Source: Archivesica marissinica
Lineage: Eukaryota > Mollusca > Bivalvia > Venerida > Vesicomyidae
Reading direction: 5' to 3'
DNA: 64,000 nt
NCBI GenBank assembly: GCA_014843695.1
Contig: CM026398.1
Location: 48,821,579 to 48,885,578, forward strand
Shown here piece by piece: positions 1-11,235 of the stretch; positions within the stretch are counted from its first letter, which is position 1; each line of letters opens with the position of its first letter. A program made the position numbers and the translations under genes. The notes beneath the pieces are model-generated. The model searched no databases. It saw only the letters and a program-made list of their open reading frames with translations, and was not told where the DNA came from.

Positions 1-57
1 CAAACTGTTCAATTAACAGCAGTTGTGTTATAAATTCTATGAACCAATTCAATTAAA

Positions 58-204
58 AAAGTTTAAACTTTATTTATTTTACAACAATTGCGAAGCAAGC
101 TCTAACAACTTATATTAATCACTCTCGTTGGCGTGGATCAAATTCGTGTGGGAGGAAACCGGAGAAAACCCACCTGTCCGATCTGGCGACCACCGTACCA
201 ACCG
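58..204 (-). mobile_element. SINE-3 (tRNA-derived), tail and body, head missing
   Basis: Read on the minus strand, this is the body and 3' tail of the SINE family seen more completely at 6064-6283 and 12664-12898. It carries the shared block 'ggtacggtggtcgccagatc' and the tail 'gattaatataagttgtt' followed by 'ttgtaaaataaataaagttt'. The tRNA-like head is absent, so the copy is 5'-truncated. The family assignment rests on alignment by eye with the other copies in the window. Confidence 0.75.
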
Positions 205-273
205 ATTCAATTCATCAGCGACCTATGATGCTCTGCTCTGTAGTGATGTGTTCTAGTTTGGATATTCCTCATT

Positions 274-691
274 TACATCGTTCTTGCAATAACTGTATCG
301 GCACACAAAACTACATCGTTCTTGTAATAACTGTTCCCGGCACACAAAACTACATCATTCTTGCAATAACTGTATCGGCACACAAAACTACATCGTTCTT
401 GCAATAACTGTTCCCGGCACACAAAACTACATCGTTCTTGCAATAACTTCCCAGCACACAAAACTACATCGTTCTTGCAATAACTGTTCCCAGCACACAA
501 AACTACATCGTTCTTGCAATAACTGTTCCCGGCACACAAAACTACATCGTTCTTGCAATAACTGTTCCCAGCACACAAAACTACAACGTTCTTGCAATAA
601 TTGTTCCGGCACACAAAACTACATCATTCTTGCAATAACTGTTCCCGGCACACAAAACTACATCGTTCTTGCAATAACTGTTCCGGCACAC
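274..691. repeat. Minisatellite, 39-bp unit, about 10.7 copies
   Basis: A 39-bp unit containing 'cgttcttgcaataactg' and 'ggcacacaaaactac' is repeated head to tail. The first copies alternate between 'ctgtatcgg' and 'ctgttcccgg' forms, and one copy is shortened near 449. The unit is 13 codons long, so reading frames stay open through the array. These frames are not evidence of a gene. Confidence 0.95.
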
Positions 692-853
692 GTAGACATG
701 TTTTCCTGTGCTGGTTAGCTGACCATAGCAGTGGTTAACCAGTACTGAGCAATGTGTGTGAGGTGCATTGCTCGAGGACACTACATGTATGCCGTGATCA
801 AGTATTGAAACCGGGATCCATCAAATCCGGCGCTCTACCACTGGGCCATGGTC
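692..853 (-). mobile_element. SINE-4 (tRNA-derived), truncated at the tail
   Basis: On the minus strand the copy starts with a tRNA-like box A region ('ccagtggtagagcg') and continues through 'aatgcacctcacacacattg' and a 'ggttaaccactg' segment. The 3' end, which in other copies is an (ACAT)n tail, is replaced by the 39-bp minisatellite. Full relatives are at 7473-7682 and 7853-8073. Confidence 0.75.
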
Positions 854-1050
854 TCTAGAGAACAGAATACCTTATTATTATAGGGGGTGAAATATGCCTC
901 CAGCTTGTCACTTACTTATTCATCCATTATTACCGGGATCCATCAAATCTGGCGCTTTACCACTGGGCCATGGTCTCTAGAGAACAGAATACATTATTAT
1001 TATAGGGGGTGAAATATGCCTCCAGCTTGTCACTTAGGTACTTATTCATC
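811..1050. repeat. Tandem duplication, about 122-bp unit, two copies
   Basis: The segment starting 'ccgggatccatcaaat' at 811 recurs at 933, giving a 122-bp spacing. The unit includes the tRNA-like head of the SINE-4 copy plus flanking DNA ('ggtgaaatatgcctccagc'). The SINE head was therefore duplicated together with its flank after insertion. Confidence 0.9.
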
Positions 1051-1280
1051 TTAAGAGTACCATTATTACAGTTGGTTCACAGTAAGTACTTCCGTGTGTA
1101 TATTGAGAGCTCTAGTCGTAAATCTTACATATTGCCATATTTGGTAATGTTATTTTCTTCCTATAGATAAAATAGGACAAACATACCATGGATTAGTCTC
1201 TCATTGAGACCAGGAAGATTTCGTGTCTTCCCACTCAATAATTATTCAATGTCTTTTCATTACTGGTCATGTACATAATG

Positions 1281-1627
1281 TAACCTGCCAATCACGACTA
1301 AAGTCGCTTTTGCAAACAGCATAGAGCCTGATCAGACGGCACATTGTCACACATTCTGTACCATCTGATCTGGCTCTATGCTGTTTGCTATTTCGATAGT
1401 ACTAAAGTCGCTTTTGCAAACAGCATAGAGCCTGATCAGACGGCACAGAATGTAGAATGTCCCGTCTGATCAGGCTCTATGCTGTTTGCTATTTCGATAG
1501 TGGTGGTAACATCTTGTCTGAATAGCAAACAACATTGATCCCGATCAGATGCGGCATAACTCATCAGCTGATCTGGATCTATGTTGTTTACACATTCCAT
1601 CCAATTTATTTGGACGGTTAAGGGTTA
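1281..1627 (+). mobile_element. TTAA-A two-hairpin MITE-like element (A1), extra hairpin 1
   Basis: The element is bounded by 'taacctgcca' on the left and 'ggttaagggttaa' on the right. It contains hairpin 1 twice (arms 'gcaaacagcatagagcc' and 'ggctctatgctgtttgc'), then hairpin 2 (arms 'gcaaacaacattgatcc' and 'ggatctatgttgttt'). Most copies have one of each. TTAA ends followed by CCC-type inverted repeats are typical of piggyBac-like non-autonomous elements. The superfamily is inferred, since no transposase is present. Confidence 0.8.
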
Positions 1628-2307
1628 ATCAACTTTTCGATCAGTGAGTAATATGTGATAAAATCTGTGAAAAGAGATAAAATCTGTGTTTTTTACAAGC
1701 AGACAACTAGCGAGGCCCGGACATATCAATGGTGTTGAAATATGCTTCTTTACATGAAGAGCAATTACCCCAATCCTGATTAAAGATATTAGGCCGACCT
1801 AGATCACGACAAGTTTGGCAGATGCATGGGTTTTACTGTTATATTACCTGTCGATACAAGTAACAAATTGAGGTCCAGGCAGAGTTATGGATAATCAATT
1901 AATTGTTAAGATCAATATGGTATATATAAACCACCATAAAGTTATGTTATAAAATTAATCTGTCCGGACCTGGCAATATACACTGCAAATACTGCAGCCA
2001 GTTAGAACAATTACAAGTGAGTTTATCATGTAGCATGAGGAAAGCAATCATAAGTAGTATATAATTATACTGTTACTTTCATCCGTGCGTACATCACTTT
2101 AAAGTTGAATCATTGATTTGTGTGAGAGCCTCAGTCAATCAGTTATTTACTTCTTTCCTTGAGACAGTGACGTAAGTGTATAATTATGTCTCTTGGGGTG
2201 GGCGGGGGGAGGAAGCTATTCTCCTGTATATGGTACAGTCATACAGCATATTGGTAACACTACATATTCATATACTCTACAAATACCAAAACATATAGTT
2301 TTATATT
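1628..2307. other. AT-rich single-copy-looking stretch
   Basis: I see no gene, splice-bounded exon or repeat family here. A short G-rich run ('ggggtgggcgggggga') lies near 2197-2212. Confidence 0.5.
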
Positions 2308-2542
2308 ATCCTTAACCTGCCAATCATGACTAAAGTCGCTTTTGCAAACAGCATAGAGCCAGATCAGACTGCACAGAACGTACCGTCTGGTCAGGCTCTA
2401 TGCTGTTTGCTATTTCGATCGTGGAGCTAAATCACTTGTCTGAATAGCAAACAACATAGATCCTGATCAGTTACGCCGTGGCTGATCTGGATCTATGTTG
2501 TTTGCACATTCCATCCTATTTATTCGGCAGGTTAAGAGTTAA
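2308..2542 (+). mobile_element. TTAA-A two-hairpin MITE-like element (A2)
   Basis: This is a standard copy: left end 'ccttaacctgccaatc', hairpin 1, linker with 'gatcgtggagctaaa', hairpin 2, right end 'ggcaggttaagagttaa'. The two ends are inverted copies of each other. No coding capacity. Confidence 0.85.
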
Positions 2543-2956
2543 ACTGTATGCTGAATTGGAAACGTATTCAAGTATATAACATGTAGATGTATTAGACTAC
2601 TCGTAGTATAGTGGCCATGTGATATAGGAAGAAGGATATATGAATATAAATTATGTATAATTAATAAGTTTGTGAAGGGCATAATGCTCGTATACAGTAA
2701 CTGCTCTAAATGTTTTTTCCTGTATAATTAACTTTTCTGAAATTGTGACGATTTAAATTTTTATTATATTTATACCATACTGAGCATAATCCTATTCAGA
2801 TACAGTGATCCATAAAACCTGAGGTATTGATCACTACCTTCAAGATTAGAACATTGGGCTATATCCCCAACACAGTGTATGTTATACCTGTTATATGGTT
2901 TGTTGTTGTTGTTGTTGTTGTCTGTTGTATCACTCTCGGATGTTGTCTGTATTGTT
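2543..2956. other. AT-rich stretch with a (GTT)n microsatellite
   Basis: A (GTT)n run of about 7 units lies at 2901-2922. The rest looks single-copy and AT-rich. No gene seen. Confidence 0.5.
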
Positions 2957-3187
2957 AGTTTATACAAATTTATTTTAGCTCGATTGTTCTTACAAGTTCT
3001 TACAACTTATATTAATCACTCTCGAGACCTCATTCCTGATGGAATCCATGATGCATCGCCACGAGGTAGAGAGAAGAGGCAACGTGGAATTTAAATGCCT
3101 TGCCTAAGGGCACAATTGTAATGGCTCCAGCGGGGCTCGAACTCCAGACCTTTCGCACCTGAAGCGAACGAGCATCCACTGTTCACG
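2957..3187 (-). mobile_element. SINE-2 (tRNA-derived)
   Basis: On the minus strand the order is: tRNA-like head with 'cttcaggtgcgaaaggtc' and box B-like 'gagttcgagccccgc', central block 'cccttaggcaaggcattt', then the tail 'gattaatataagttgtaag' and 'agctaaaataaatttg'. A CCCTTRGGCAAGGCA-type block is common in central domains of invertebrate SINEs. The 5' end of the head is degraded near 3185. Confidence 0.8.
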
Positions 3188-3283
3188 GTTTGTGTCTCTG
3201 TGGTCTATGAATCATAGCTGCATAGAGCCTGTATACTATAGGGTATGATGAAATGGTTTACAGAAGTAAGACCTTTTGGATGT

Positions 3284-3488
3284 TTAACCCTTTCCCTCAT
3301 AGAAGCACCTCTTGACGCCATTACCAATACGACATACATTGACAAGTAGCCAAACCAATGTTCATAAAGGCCAGAATCTCGTGTAGTCCCAATAGTATCT
3401 ATGGAGGTGGGATAGATATGGCGACTACTTATCTACTGCATGATAGTTAAATGGCTGTCGGTTGTATGGAAATGAAAGAAAGGGTTAA
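3284..3488. mobile_element. TTAA-D short inverted-repeat element
   Basis: This 205-bp segment starts TTAA 'ccctttccctcat' and ends 'atgaaagaaaggg' TTAA. The ends are imperfect inverted repeats next to a TTAA duplication. The interior matches no other family in the window. A piggyBac-like MITE is inferred from end structure alone. Confidence 0.55.
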
Positions 3489-3780
3489 GGGGAAACAACT
3501 TGTAAGAGGTTTTCATGCAGATCAACAGGGATTTATCTGCACTTCTACACAAAATTAGAGAAATGACATTAATACATAAATTAGGAATAATAAACCTGTT
3601 AGTTATACATTAATTTAGGAGAGGCTGCATATATGTTGAAGGGGAGTATCACTTGAGAATATGTGCATGAAATAATCAAGCATTTATATAATTATGGTGT
3701 CATGACTGTACTTTCAGAAGAACTCTAACAGTCATAGGGCATTTTTCATGATTGAGTTACTCCCCTTGTAATTGATCATG

Positions 3781-5244
3781 TAAACTTCTGTGCAATTTGA
3801 CTGTAAACTTCTGTGCTATTTGACTGTAAACTTCTGTGCTATTTGACTGTAAACTTCTGTGTTATTTGACTGTAAACGTCTGTGCTATTTGACTGTAAAC
3901 TTCTGTGCTATTTGACTGTAAACTTCTGTGCTATTTGACTGTAAACTTCTGTGCTATTTGACTGTAAACTTCTGTGCTATTTGACTGTACTATTTGACTG
4001 TAAACTTCTGTGCTATTTAACTGTGCTATTTGGCTGTGCTATTTGACTGTGCTATTTGACTGTGCTATTTGACTGTACTATTTGACTGTGCTATTTGACT
4101 GTGCTATTTGACTGACTGTGCTATTTGACTGTGCTATTTGACTGTACTATTTGACTGTGCTATTTGACTGTGCTATTTGACTGTGCTCTATTTGACTGTA
4201 CTATTTGACTGTCTATTTGACTGTGCTATTTGACTGTGCTATTTGACTGTGCTCTATTTGACTGTACTATTTGACTGTACTATTTGACTGTACTATTTGA
4301 CTGTGCTATTTGACTGTGCTCTATTTGACTGTGCTATTTGACTGTGCTCTATTTGACTGTACTATTTGACTGTACTATTTGACTGTGCTCTATTTGACTG
4401 TACTATTTGACTGTGCTATTTGACTGTGCTATTTGACTGTACTATTTGACTGTGCTATTTGACTGTGCTCTATTTGACTGTACTATTTGACTGTGCTATT
4501 TGACTGTACTATTTGACTGTACTATTTGACTGTGCTATTTGACTGTGCTATTTGACTGTACTATTTGACTGTACTATTTGACTGTGCTATTTGACTGTAC
4601 TATTTGACTGTGCTCTATTTGACTGTGCTCTATTTGACTGTACTATTTGACTGTGCTATTTGACTGTGCTATTTGACTGTGCTCTATTTGACTGTGCTCT
4701 ATTTGACTGTACTATTTGACTGTGCTCTATTTGACTGTACTATTTGACTGTACTATTTGACTGTGCTATTTGACTGTACTATTTGACTGTGCTATTTGAC
4801 TGTACTATTTGACTGTGCTATTTGACTGTACTATTTGACTGTGCTATTTGACTGTACTATTTGACTGTGCTATTTGACTGTACTATTTGACTGTACTATT
4901 TGACTGTGCTATTTGACTGTACTATTTGACTGTACTATTTGACTGTGCTCTATTTGACTGTACTATTTGACTGTGCTATTTGACTGTACTATTTGACTGT
5001 ACTATTTGACTGTGCTCTATTTGACTGTACTATTTGACTGTACTATTTGACTGTACTATTTGACTGTGCTCTATTTGACTGTACTATTTGACTGTGCTAT
5101 TTGACTGTGCTCTATTTGACTGTGCTCTATTTGACTGTACTATTTGACTGTGTTATTTGACTGTGCTATTTGACTGTGCTCTATTTGACTGTACTATTTG
5201 ACTGTGCTATTTGACTGTGCTCTATTTGACTGTGCTATTTGACA
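3781..5244. repeat. Minisatellite, 23-bp units passing into 13/15-bp units
   Basis: The left part has 23-bp units ('ctgtgctatttgactgtaaa' plus 'ctt'). From about 3975 this collapses to a 13-bp unit ('ctgtgctatttga'), with G/A variants and a 15-bp 'ctgtgctctatttga' variant. The array ends sharply at 'gacatggtga'. Confidence 0.95.
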
Positions 5245-5396
5245 TGGTGATTTAACATACCCGAGCTTTGGCCACCATCTGTCCGTTAACTTGTGCTTGT
5301 GCATGCTCCATGATACATTTTTCATCAGCTTTCAACGAAACTTGATCACTATATCTGCATATCAATATGCATAAATACTGACTCATATTCCTTGTA

Positions 5397-5622
5397 TTAA
5401 CTCTTTGCCTGCTGAGTAAATAAAATCACTTTTGCAAACAACATACATGTATATCCAGATGAGTCATGGCATAGCGGCACATCTTGATCAGGATCTATGT
5501 TGTTTGTTATTCAGCCCAGTGTTTTAGTTCCACTATCCGAATAGCAAACAGCATAGAGTCTGATCTGGCTCTATGCTATTTGCAAAAGTGATTTAATCTG
5601 CCTCTAGCATGCAAAGGGTTAA
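5397..5622 (-). mobile_element. TTAA-A two-hairpin element (A3)
   Basis: Bounded by TTAA at 5397 and 5619. In window orientation hairpin 2 comes first, then 'ttttagttccactatccg', then hairpin 1. The ends 'ctctttgcctgct' and 'agcatgcaaaggg' are imperfect inverted repeats. They differ from those of A1/A2 but resemble those of the TTAA-C family. Confidence 0.8.
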
Positions 5623-5667
5623 TGATACAATTACAAAATTCGGAAGAAAAACAACACTATAGTATTA

Positions 5668-5900
5668 GTTTATACAAATTTATTTTAACTCGATTACGAA
5701 ACAAGTTCTTATAACTTATATTAATCACTCTCGAGACCTCATTCCTGATGGAATCCATCGCCATGAGGGAGAGAGAAGAGGCAACGTGGAATCTAAATGC
5801 CTTGCCTAAAGGCACAATCTTAACGGCTCCAGCGGGGCTCGAACTCCAGACCTTTCGCACCTGAAACGACCGCGCATCCACTGCGCTATTACGACTTCCA
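5668..5900 (-). mobile_element. SINE-2, full length, with TSD
   Basis: A complete copy in reverse. The head ends 'ggaagtcgtaatagcgcag' on the minus strand, followed by the central block and the shared 3' tail. The insertion is flanked by the direct repeat 'tatagtatta' at 5658-5667 and 5901-5910. A TSD of this size supports LINE-mediated retrotransposition. Not a functional tRNA gene: the head runs directly into the SINE body. Confidence 0.9.
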
Positions 5901-6063
5901 TATAGTATTAAAACTAGCGCAAATAATTTACCGTGAAATAATTATATCTGAGCCCTGTTCTTCCAGAGCAATTAACAATGCCACATGACGGATTAAAATG
6001 ATAATCTGATCGAATTGAATAGCATTATGTCTGTAAATGGTAGACCTTTATCTAACTTGGCTG

Positions 6064-6283
6064 CCCTATTAGTGCAGTGGTTAGCTCGCTCGCATCTCAC
6101 CAATGCAACCTGGGTTCGATCCTCAGACCTCAGTATGTCGGATGGTACGGTGGTCACCAGATCATGTGGGATTATTTCTCCACGTACTCCGCTTTCATCC
6201 AACACGAATGACCACATAACGACAGTGGTTAATATAAATTGTTAAAGCTTGTTTCGCAATCGTTGTAAAATAAATAACGTTTA
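6064..6283 (+). mobile_element. SINE-3 (tRNA-derived), full length
   Basis: Head: 'ttagtgcagtggttagctcg' (box A-like), then 'aacctgggttcgatcctc' (box B-like). Body: 'ggatggtacggtggtcacc' and 'cgctttcatcc'. Tail: 'ggttaatataaattgtt' and 'gcaatcgttgtaaaataaat'. The tail is closely similar to that of SINE-2, although the heads and bodies differ. Confidence 0.85.
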
Positions 6284-6358
6284 TACTAAAAGAGAAGCAA
6301 TTATTAATTTACTTTAGACAATGCATGAAGTTGTGCATCTTTTAAAAATACTATACGA

Positions 6359-6609
6359 TTAACTCTTTCAGCGCCAATGTCGCATAAAAGCGACTTTGTA
6401 AAAAAAGTAGAGAACCCGATCGGACAGAATAGAACATGCCGTCTGAACATGCCGGCTATATGCTGATTGCTCTACAGACAGTGGAGCTGAAGCACCTGTC
6501 CGAATAGCAAACAACATAGATCCTGATCTGACGTGGCGTTACGCCGCGGCTGATCTGGATCTATGTTGTTTGCACATGCTCTGAATTTATTCGGCGCTGA
6601 AAGAGTTAA
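6359..6609 (+). mobile_element. TTAA-A two-hairpin element (A4) with perfect 17-bp ends
   Basis: Left end 'ttaactctttcagcgcc' and right end 'ggcgctgaaagagttaa' are perfect inverted repeats, and differ from the ends of A1/A2. Hairpin 1 is degraded. Hairpin 2 is intact, with arms 'gcaaacaacatagatcctga' and 'ggatctatgttgtttgc' around a 'cgtggcgttacgccgcg' core. Confidence 0.85.
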
Positions 6610-7472
6610 AGAACACTATTTTACGGGGCTATTTTTTCCTGGAAGTATTCGGCAATGAATGGATTTTTTGCATGATACGTGTACTACTTTTTGATGAATC
6701 ATTCACAATGGGTGGCAGTTAATTAGGTAGACATCGTTAGAAGATTGAAGATGTATATAGACAGATTTGGAACCTGTTGAGAAGTTTGAGAATAATTATT
6801 TATCACTCCACTTGTCAATTTACTGCAATACAATTGAGGCTCTCAGCAGACAAGCAGTAATATTTTACTGATTGATATTTTATCACACGAGATTACCTCA
6901 CATCTTCTTGTGTTTCTGCAAGATGTTAGGAATTATTTCTGCACATGATTATAGACCCACATGGCTGATCGATCGCGTTGTGTTTCGCGTAATAATTTTG
7001 ATCAAAATTCACATACCCCTATACACATACATTGCCCCTTTTATAGCATGACCTGCTTATTTCATGTGACCTTGAAGGATTTACAACTTCCGATTTTCTC
7101 CTCTTTTTTTCACATGCATTAAAGATTCATGGAGCACACATTTTAGTGGATCTTGAGCAATTATTGTTTGTGGAATTGCTATTTTCATGAGCGAATTATA
7201 CATCCGAACTTGATTGCCGCCAGCCCCATGCCCGATTCACTAAGTGGAATTAAGGGAGTACCTTGTATACAATGTAGCAACTCTATTTGTGGCCCAGCTT
7301 TGCTCAAACTTGGTCAAAGTTTCATGAATTCATGAAAGTATCTAGTATCGGTCTCTTCCGAGAATCAGTCATTTCTGTCCAAATATTAGGTCACTACTAG
7401 GTCATATTACCAAAAAACAATCCATGCAAACACTCGAGTAATTCTTACCCAATCTTTCTTGAACTTAGTCAC
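6610..7472. other. AT-rich stretch, no gene seen
   Basis: Short open frames exist, but none has a start context, splice sites or protein-like composition. The segment 'cttggtcaaagtttcatga' near 7311 resembles 'tggtcaattttgatgaaac' motifs at 24970-25220 and may be old repeat. Confidence 0.45.
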
Positions 7473-7682
7473 AAGTGGTAGAGCGTCGGATTTGGAATCG
7501 AACGGTCCCAGGTTCAATACTCTGTCAGGCCACGTATGTAATGTCATTGAGCAAGGCACCTCACACACATTGCTTAGTACTGGTTAACCACTTAGGTCGG
7601 CTAGGTCTGCCCAGAAAAACATGTCTAGGTCCCCGCAAGGTGTTTGACATTAATGGAACATACATACATACATACATACAAG
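7473..7682 (+). mobile_element. SINE-4 (tRNA-derived), with (ACAT)n tail
   Basis: Head 'gtggtagagcgtcgg', then a box B-like 'cccaggttcaatactc', body 'gagcaaggcacctcacac' and 'ggttaaccacttaggtcgg', ending 'gacattaatggaacatac' plus (ATAC)n. The tRNA-like arm resembles tRNA-Pro or tRNA-Ser, but the anticodon position is ambiguous. A second copy lies 170 bp away in opposite orientation. Confidence 0.85.
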
Positions 7683-7852
7683 TTGAATTTTGAAGAAAGA
7701 AAATGTTTCATTTCGATTAGTAATAACAGCCATTAATATTATTTCTGTCTAAAGAGTTTGACAGTCAAGAATATCCCATAAACACCGTAGTAAATGACTG
7801 ACTTTAGTTTTATTCAATTTAATTCATTATGTACAAAAACTGTATCAGTACT

Positions 7853-8073
7853 TTATGTATGTATGTTCCATTAATGTCAAACCCCTTGCTGGGACCTAGA
7901 CATGTTTTCCTGGGAAAGCTTAGCCGACCTAAGTGATTAACCAGTACTAAGCAATGTGCTTGATGTGCCTTGCTAAATGACACTACATACGTGGCCTGAC
8001 CGAGTATCGAACCCGGGACCGTTCGATTCCAAATCCGACGCTCTACCACTGGACCACGGACGCCACACTACTT
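7853..8073 (-). mobile_element. SINE-4, reverse copy
   Basis: Same family as 7473-7682, inverted. It begins with the (TATG)n-type tail at 7853 and ends with the head 'ggcgtccgtggtccagtgg' read on the minus strand. Box B-like 'cccgggttcgatactcgg' is intact, so this head is better preserved than the neighbouring copy. Confidence 0.85.
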
Positions 8074-9255
8074 TAAAATTATACCTCACACATGCATGTC
8101 TATTTAACACTTGAACTCCTGTACGAGGTGAGCAACAAAATCCCACTCAGCACTCTTTGTTCTGTCAAATTATCACTGGGCTGGTGCTTTAAAAGTATTT
8201 AATAAACTGCACTCAAATATACCAGGATGCTGTTTTATGTACAGGAGCCATTTCACACACAAAAATGTACAACAAATAAAACTGTCCAACAAATAAAACT
8301 GTCCTCATTAATCCAAGTCGTGAATGTGCCTGTGACTGTTTACTGCTTGTCTTTGTGTGTTCACCCTAGAAAACAAATGGTATTTCTCTCATTAAGGGCA
8401 GGTGGAGAAGTGAGAGAAATTTGAAAAGTGTTGACAATTTGTGTGAAGATGTAACAGTAATTTGACATAACTGTGTTTGACTTGGGTGGAAGTATATGTC
8501 ATATACACTGGTACATAGCATGTATATTACAGTGGTTAAGAGATTAATCCCAAGTGAACTGTCATCCCTTATCAAGTGGCAGCTGTGATAGGCTACTGTG
8601 CTTCTTCAGGTGCTCCTATCAAAGTTTGAAGTCATCATAAAATGTTTGATACCGGTGATAAAAACACACAAGGAGAGTTCTGCCAATGGAGGTTTTAAAT
8701 GTTTGAACATTTTACAGAGGATTTTAATCAATTTACAAGGTGTTATATGTAAGAGAATTAGGTTTAGTGAAGTGGGTTAATTGGTTTTAATGATTGACAA
8801 GGCATACATGCAGTGAGAGGTTTGGGTTCACTTCACGATTCACTGCCTCTTACAGTTTGTTTATCTTCCTTTTAATATTCATAAGCATATCTAGCTTAAC
8901 CAGCTCACATTACAGGTATTGTGTTTAATTATCTTACAAGAACTGGCCATTATTGAAAGACAGTGTGTTGGGATAGAACATTTCCTTGGATTACGTTAAG
9001 ACATATGTTACTGTACTGTTCTGAGCTGTGCTGATAAATCTAATTTTCTCTTGAAATTTGTTATCATCTTTGATGTACTGTACCCACACTATTGATATTT
9101 TATCTACTGTTGTGTTTATCAATTTACTTCCCATGCTGTGGCGGCATACAAGAACTGTGATTATTTTTTATGCATGGGTTGAAGTGATACATTTAGATTT
9201 TTGTAATAAAAAGCCGATATAACAGTAGATTTAACACTGAGAAAATCAGTTGACA
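8074..9255. other. Single-copy-looking DNA upstream of the exon candidate
   Basis: AT-rich, with no repeat family recognised. If 9256-9340 is a first coding exon, its promoter and 5' UTR would lie here. I see no convincing TATA box. 'aataaaaag' at 9206-9214 is not diagnostic. Confidence 0.4.
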
Positions 9256-9340
9256 ATGGCGTCCCCGCTGGGAGAGAGGTCGACATTTACCCGCTCATCT
9301 TTACGCAGATCAAAGAGACGACACCAAGGTTTTGGACAAA
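9256..9340 (+). CDS. Putative first coding exon, unrecognised protein
   Basis: The ATG at 9256 sits in a good context ('tgacaATGGcg'). An in-frame TGA lies 18 bases upstream at 9238-9240, so the frame cannot extend 5' within this exon. The 85-nt segment is CpG-rich and GC-rich against AT-rich surroundings. It encodes 28 residues beginning MASPLGERSTF and ending in a basic SSLRRSKRRHQGFGQ stretch. It stops at a plausible splice donor ('caaa|gtaagc', GT at 9341) in phase 1. Without splicing, the frame reaches TAG at 9379. I find no convincing following exon, so the rest of the gene may lie beyond a long intron or outside the window. I do not recognise the protein. No domain, signal peptide or membrane segment is visible in so short a piece. 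It could also be a chance open segment or an exon of a non-coding transcript. Confidence 0.42.
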
Positions 9341-10383
9341 GTAAGCTATTTCTAATTAATCTTTCCCCATCCTTTGTGTAGTTTATAGGATAGGTGTTGT
9401 TTGGGTGGCGTGTGTGTCGTGCAGTATGCCGGCAAGCATGAAGAGATTAAATTGATGATCAACAAACAGATAATTTACCTGGTTTGAAGGGAAATGTCAA
9501 TTAGGTCATGGTGTTCAGACAGTTTATTTATGTTTTCAAATATTCTAATTCAAACATCTATTTATTACCTTGCTTAGGTAGTTTTATTTTCTTGTCACCA
9601 CATTATCTCGTTATTGTACAGAATTTGATGAAATACAGCCAAGAGCTAAATTTATAATATATATATATGGGTTTTTTGTGTGCAACATTTATATAGTGTA
9701 ACATTTAGGTGTCCGATGAATCTAGTGTATATTTCATTTCAAATTATGATAAATAGTATGTCTTAGTCAACTAGAAACTGTAGGGCAGCTAAATATTTAG
9801 TAGCTACATGTAAGTGTATCTCATCTGCAAAATGGGCCTTGTCAGTACCGTAGCCAGAGGAAAATTTCAACCGAGGTAATCTAGGGGGAGTGGGTCCAGG
9901 GGCACATGTTCACCCTTAAAATTGTTGGAGTATAGAAGCAATGTTCTGATTATAAAATTGTTGGGGTATAGAAGCGATGTTCTGATTTAATGAGCTTAGA
10001 CGTATAATTATGTACTGACCTTTCAGCTCTATAGCAAGCAGTCAACAATTTATTTTCAGCAAATGGATAATATTTTGCATTTTATTTATTTCATTTTTTT
10101 TTTGCTTTGAAAATTTTAACCGAGGTAGCTGCCTCGATGTGCCTGCTTGTGCATCATGTCTGTTACAAATAAGAATCCCGAGGTTTGAACTTCTGCTCCG
10201 AGATAATCATGATAGCTGGTCAATACAGCTTATGTTATAATCTGTTGTTGTTTCATCCGACTGTAAGTAAAATTTGTATTGAATTTAAAAATAATTCTCA
10301 TGAATGATCCAAACAATCAGGTCAAACAAGCCCGTGCTCTGTGGATCTTCTACCATAGTTTATAATCTTATTTTGTCACACTT
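9341..10383. other. Possible intron start; otherwise AT-rich DNA
   Basis: It begins with the putative donor GTAAGC. A short (AT)n lies near 9657-9668. There is a weak tandem pair 'aaaattgttggagtatagaa' / 'aaaattgttggggtatagaa' at 9917-9975. No exon is seen. Confidence 0.4.
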
Positions 10384-10546
10384 CGGGCCCCCTAGTGAGG
10401 TTCGAGGTTACAATTGGACTGGGGGGCCCCTAGTGAGGCTCGAGGTTACAATTGGAATGGGCCACAATGGGGGGCCCCTAGTGAGGATCAAGGTTACAAT
10501 TGGACTGGGGGGGGCCCCTAGTAAGGCTCGAGGTTACAATTGGACT
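10384..10546. repeat. Small tandem array, about 38-48-bp unit, 4 copies
   Basis: 'ggcccctagtgaggctcgag' followed by 'gttacaattggactgg' is repeated at 10391, 10429, 10477 and 10517. G-run length differs between copies. Confidence 0.9.
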
Positions 10547-10628
10547 AAATTTTCATATCAATTAGCTAAAAGTATCAACCAACTACCACCCATACTCATC
10601 TATAAGATGAGTTTTTAACCACCAGATT

Positions 10629-10830
10629 ATGGCGTCCAGTGGTCCAGTGGTAGAGCGTCCCGGGTTCGATACTCGGTCAGGTCACGTATGTAGTGTCATT
10701 GAGCAATCCACCTCACACACATTGCTTAGTGCTGGTTAACCACTTAGGTCAGCTAAGCCTGCCCAGGAATACATGTCTATGTCCCCGCAAGGGGTTTGAC
10801 ATTAATGGAACATACATACCGGTACATACA
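10629..10830 (+). mobile_element. SINE-4 with deletion in the tRNA-like head
   Basis: 'ggcgtccagtggtccagtgg' runs into 'tagagcgtcccgggttcg', so the anticodon-arm region is deleted. Body and tail ('gacattaatggaacatac') match the other copies. Confidence 0.8.
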
Positions 10831-11006
10831 TGGCTTCCAGTCTTATAAGTGAGTGCTAACAATCTGGGGGGGTTTTCAATGTGCTAAATAGTATCCATAA
10901 TTACATTTTAGAAAAAAAGCACTCTGAGAGTGAAATTGTTTTCAACTTTCAATGGCCAAACATGCAATTTATACTTGTATCTGGTGTCCATTTTTAATAT
11001 CAATCC

Positions 11007-11137
11007 GTCTTATATGCGAGTGCATGCCAAAACCCCAAGATTTCATGACCAAAGTAGGGGGGATCGTCTTATATGCGAGTACATGCCAAAACCCCAAGAT
11101 TTCATGACCAAAGTAGGGGGGGTCGTCTTATAGGTGA
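11007..11137. repeat. 59-bp tandem duplication, about 2.2 copies
   Basis: 'gtcttatatgcgagt' starts at 11007 and 11066, and a partial 'gtcttataggtgag' at 11124. Each unit contains 'ccaaaaccccaagatttc'. A related single fragment 'gtcttataagtgag' occurs near 10840. Confidence 0.85.
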
Positions 11138-11235
11138 GTATGTAAGGTAGCAATCTTAATATTACAGAATGTTGTCCGAGTGTGATCTCTGTCATTGATC
11201 TATCCACTTTATCTGTGTATTACCTATATATTATG

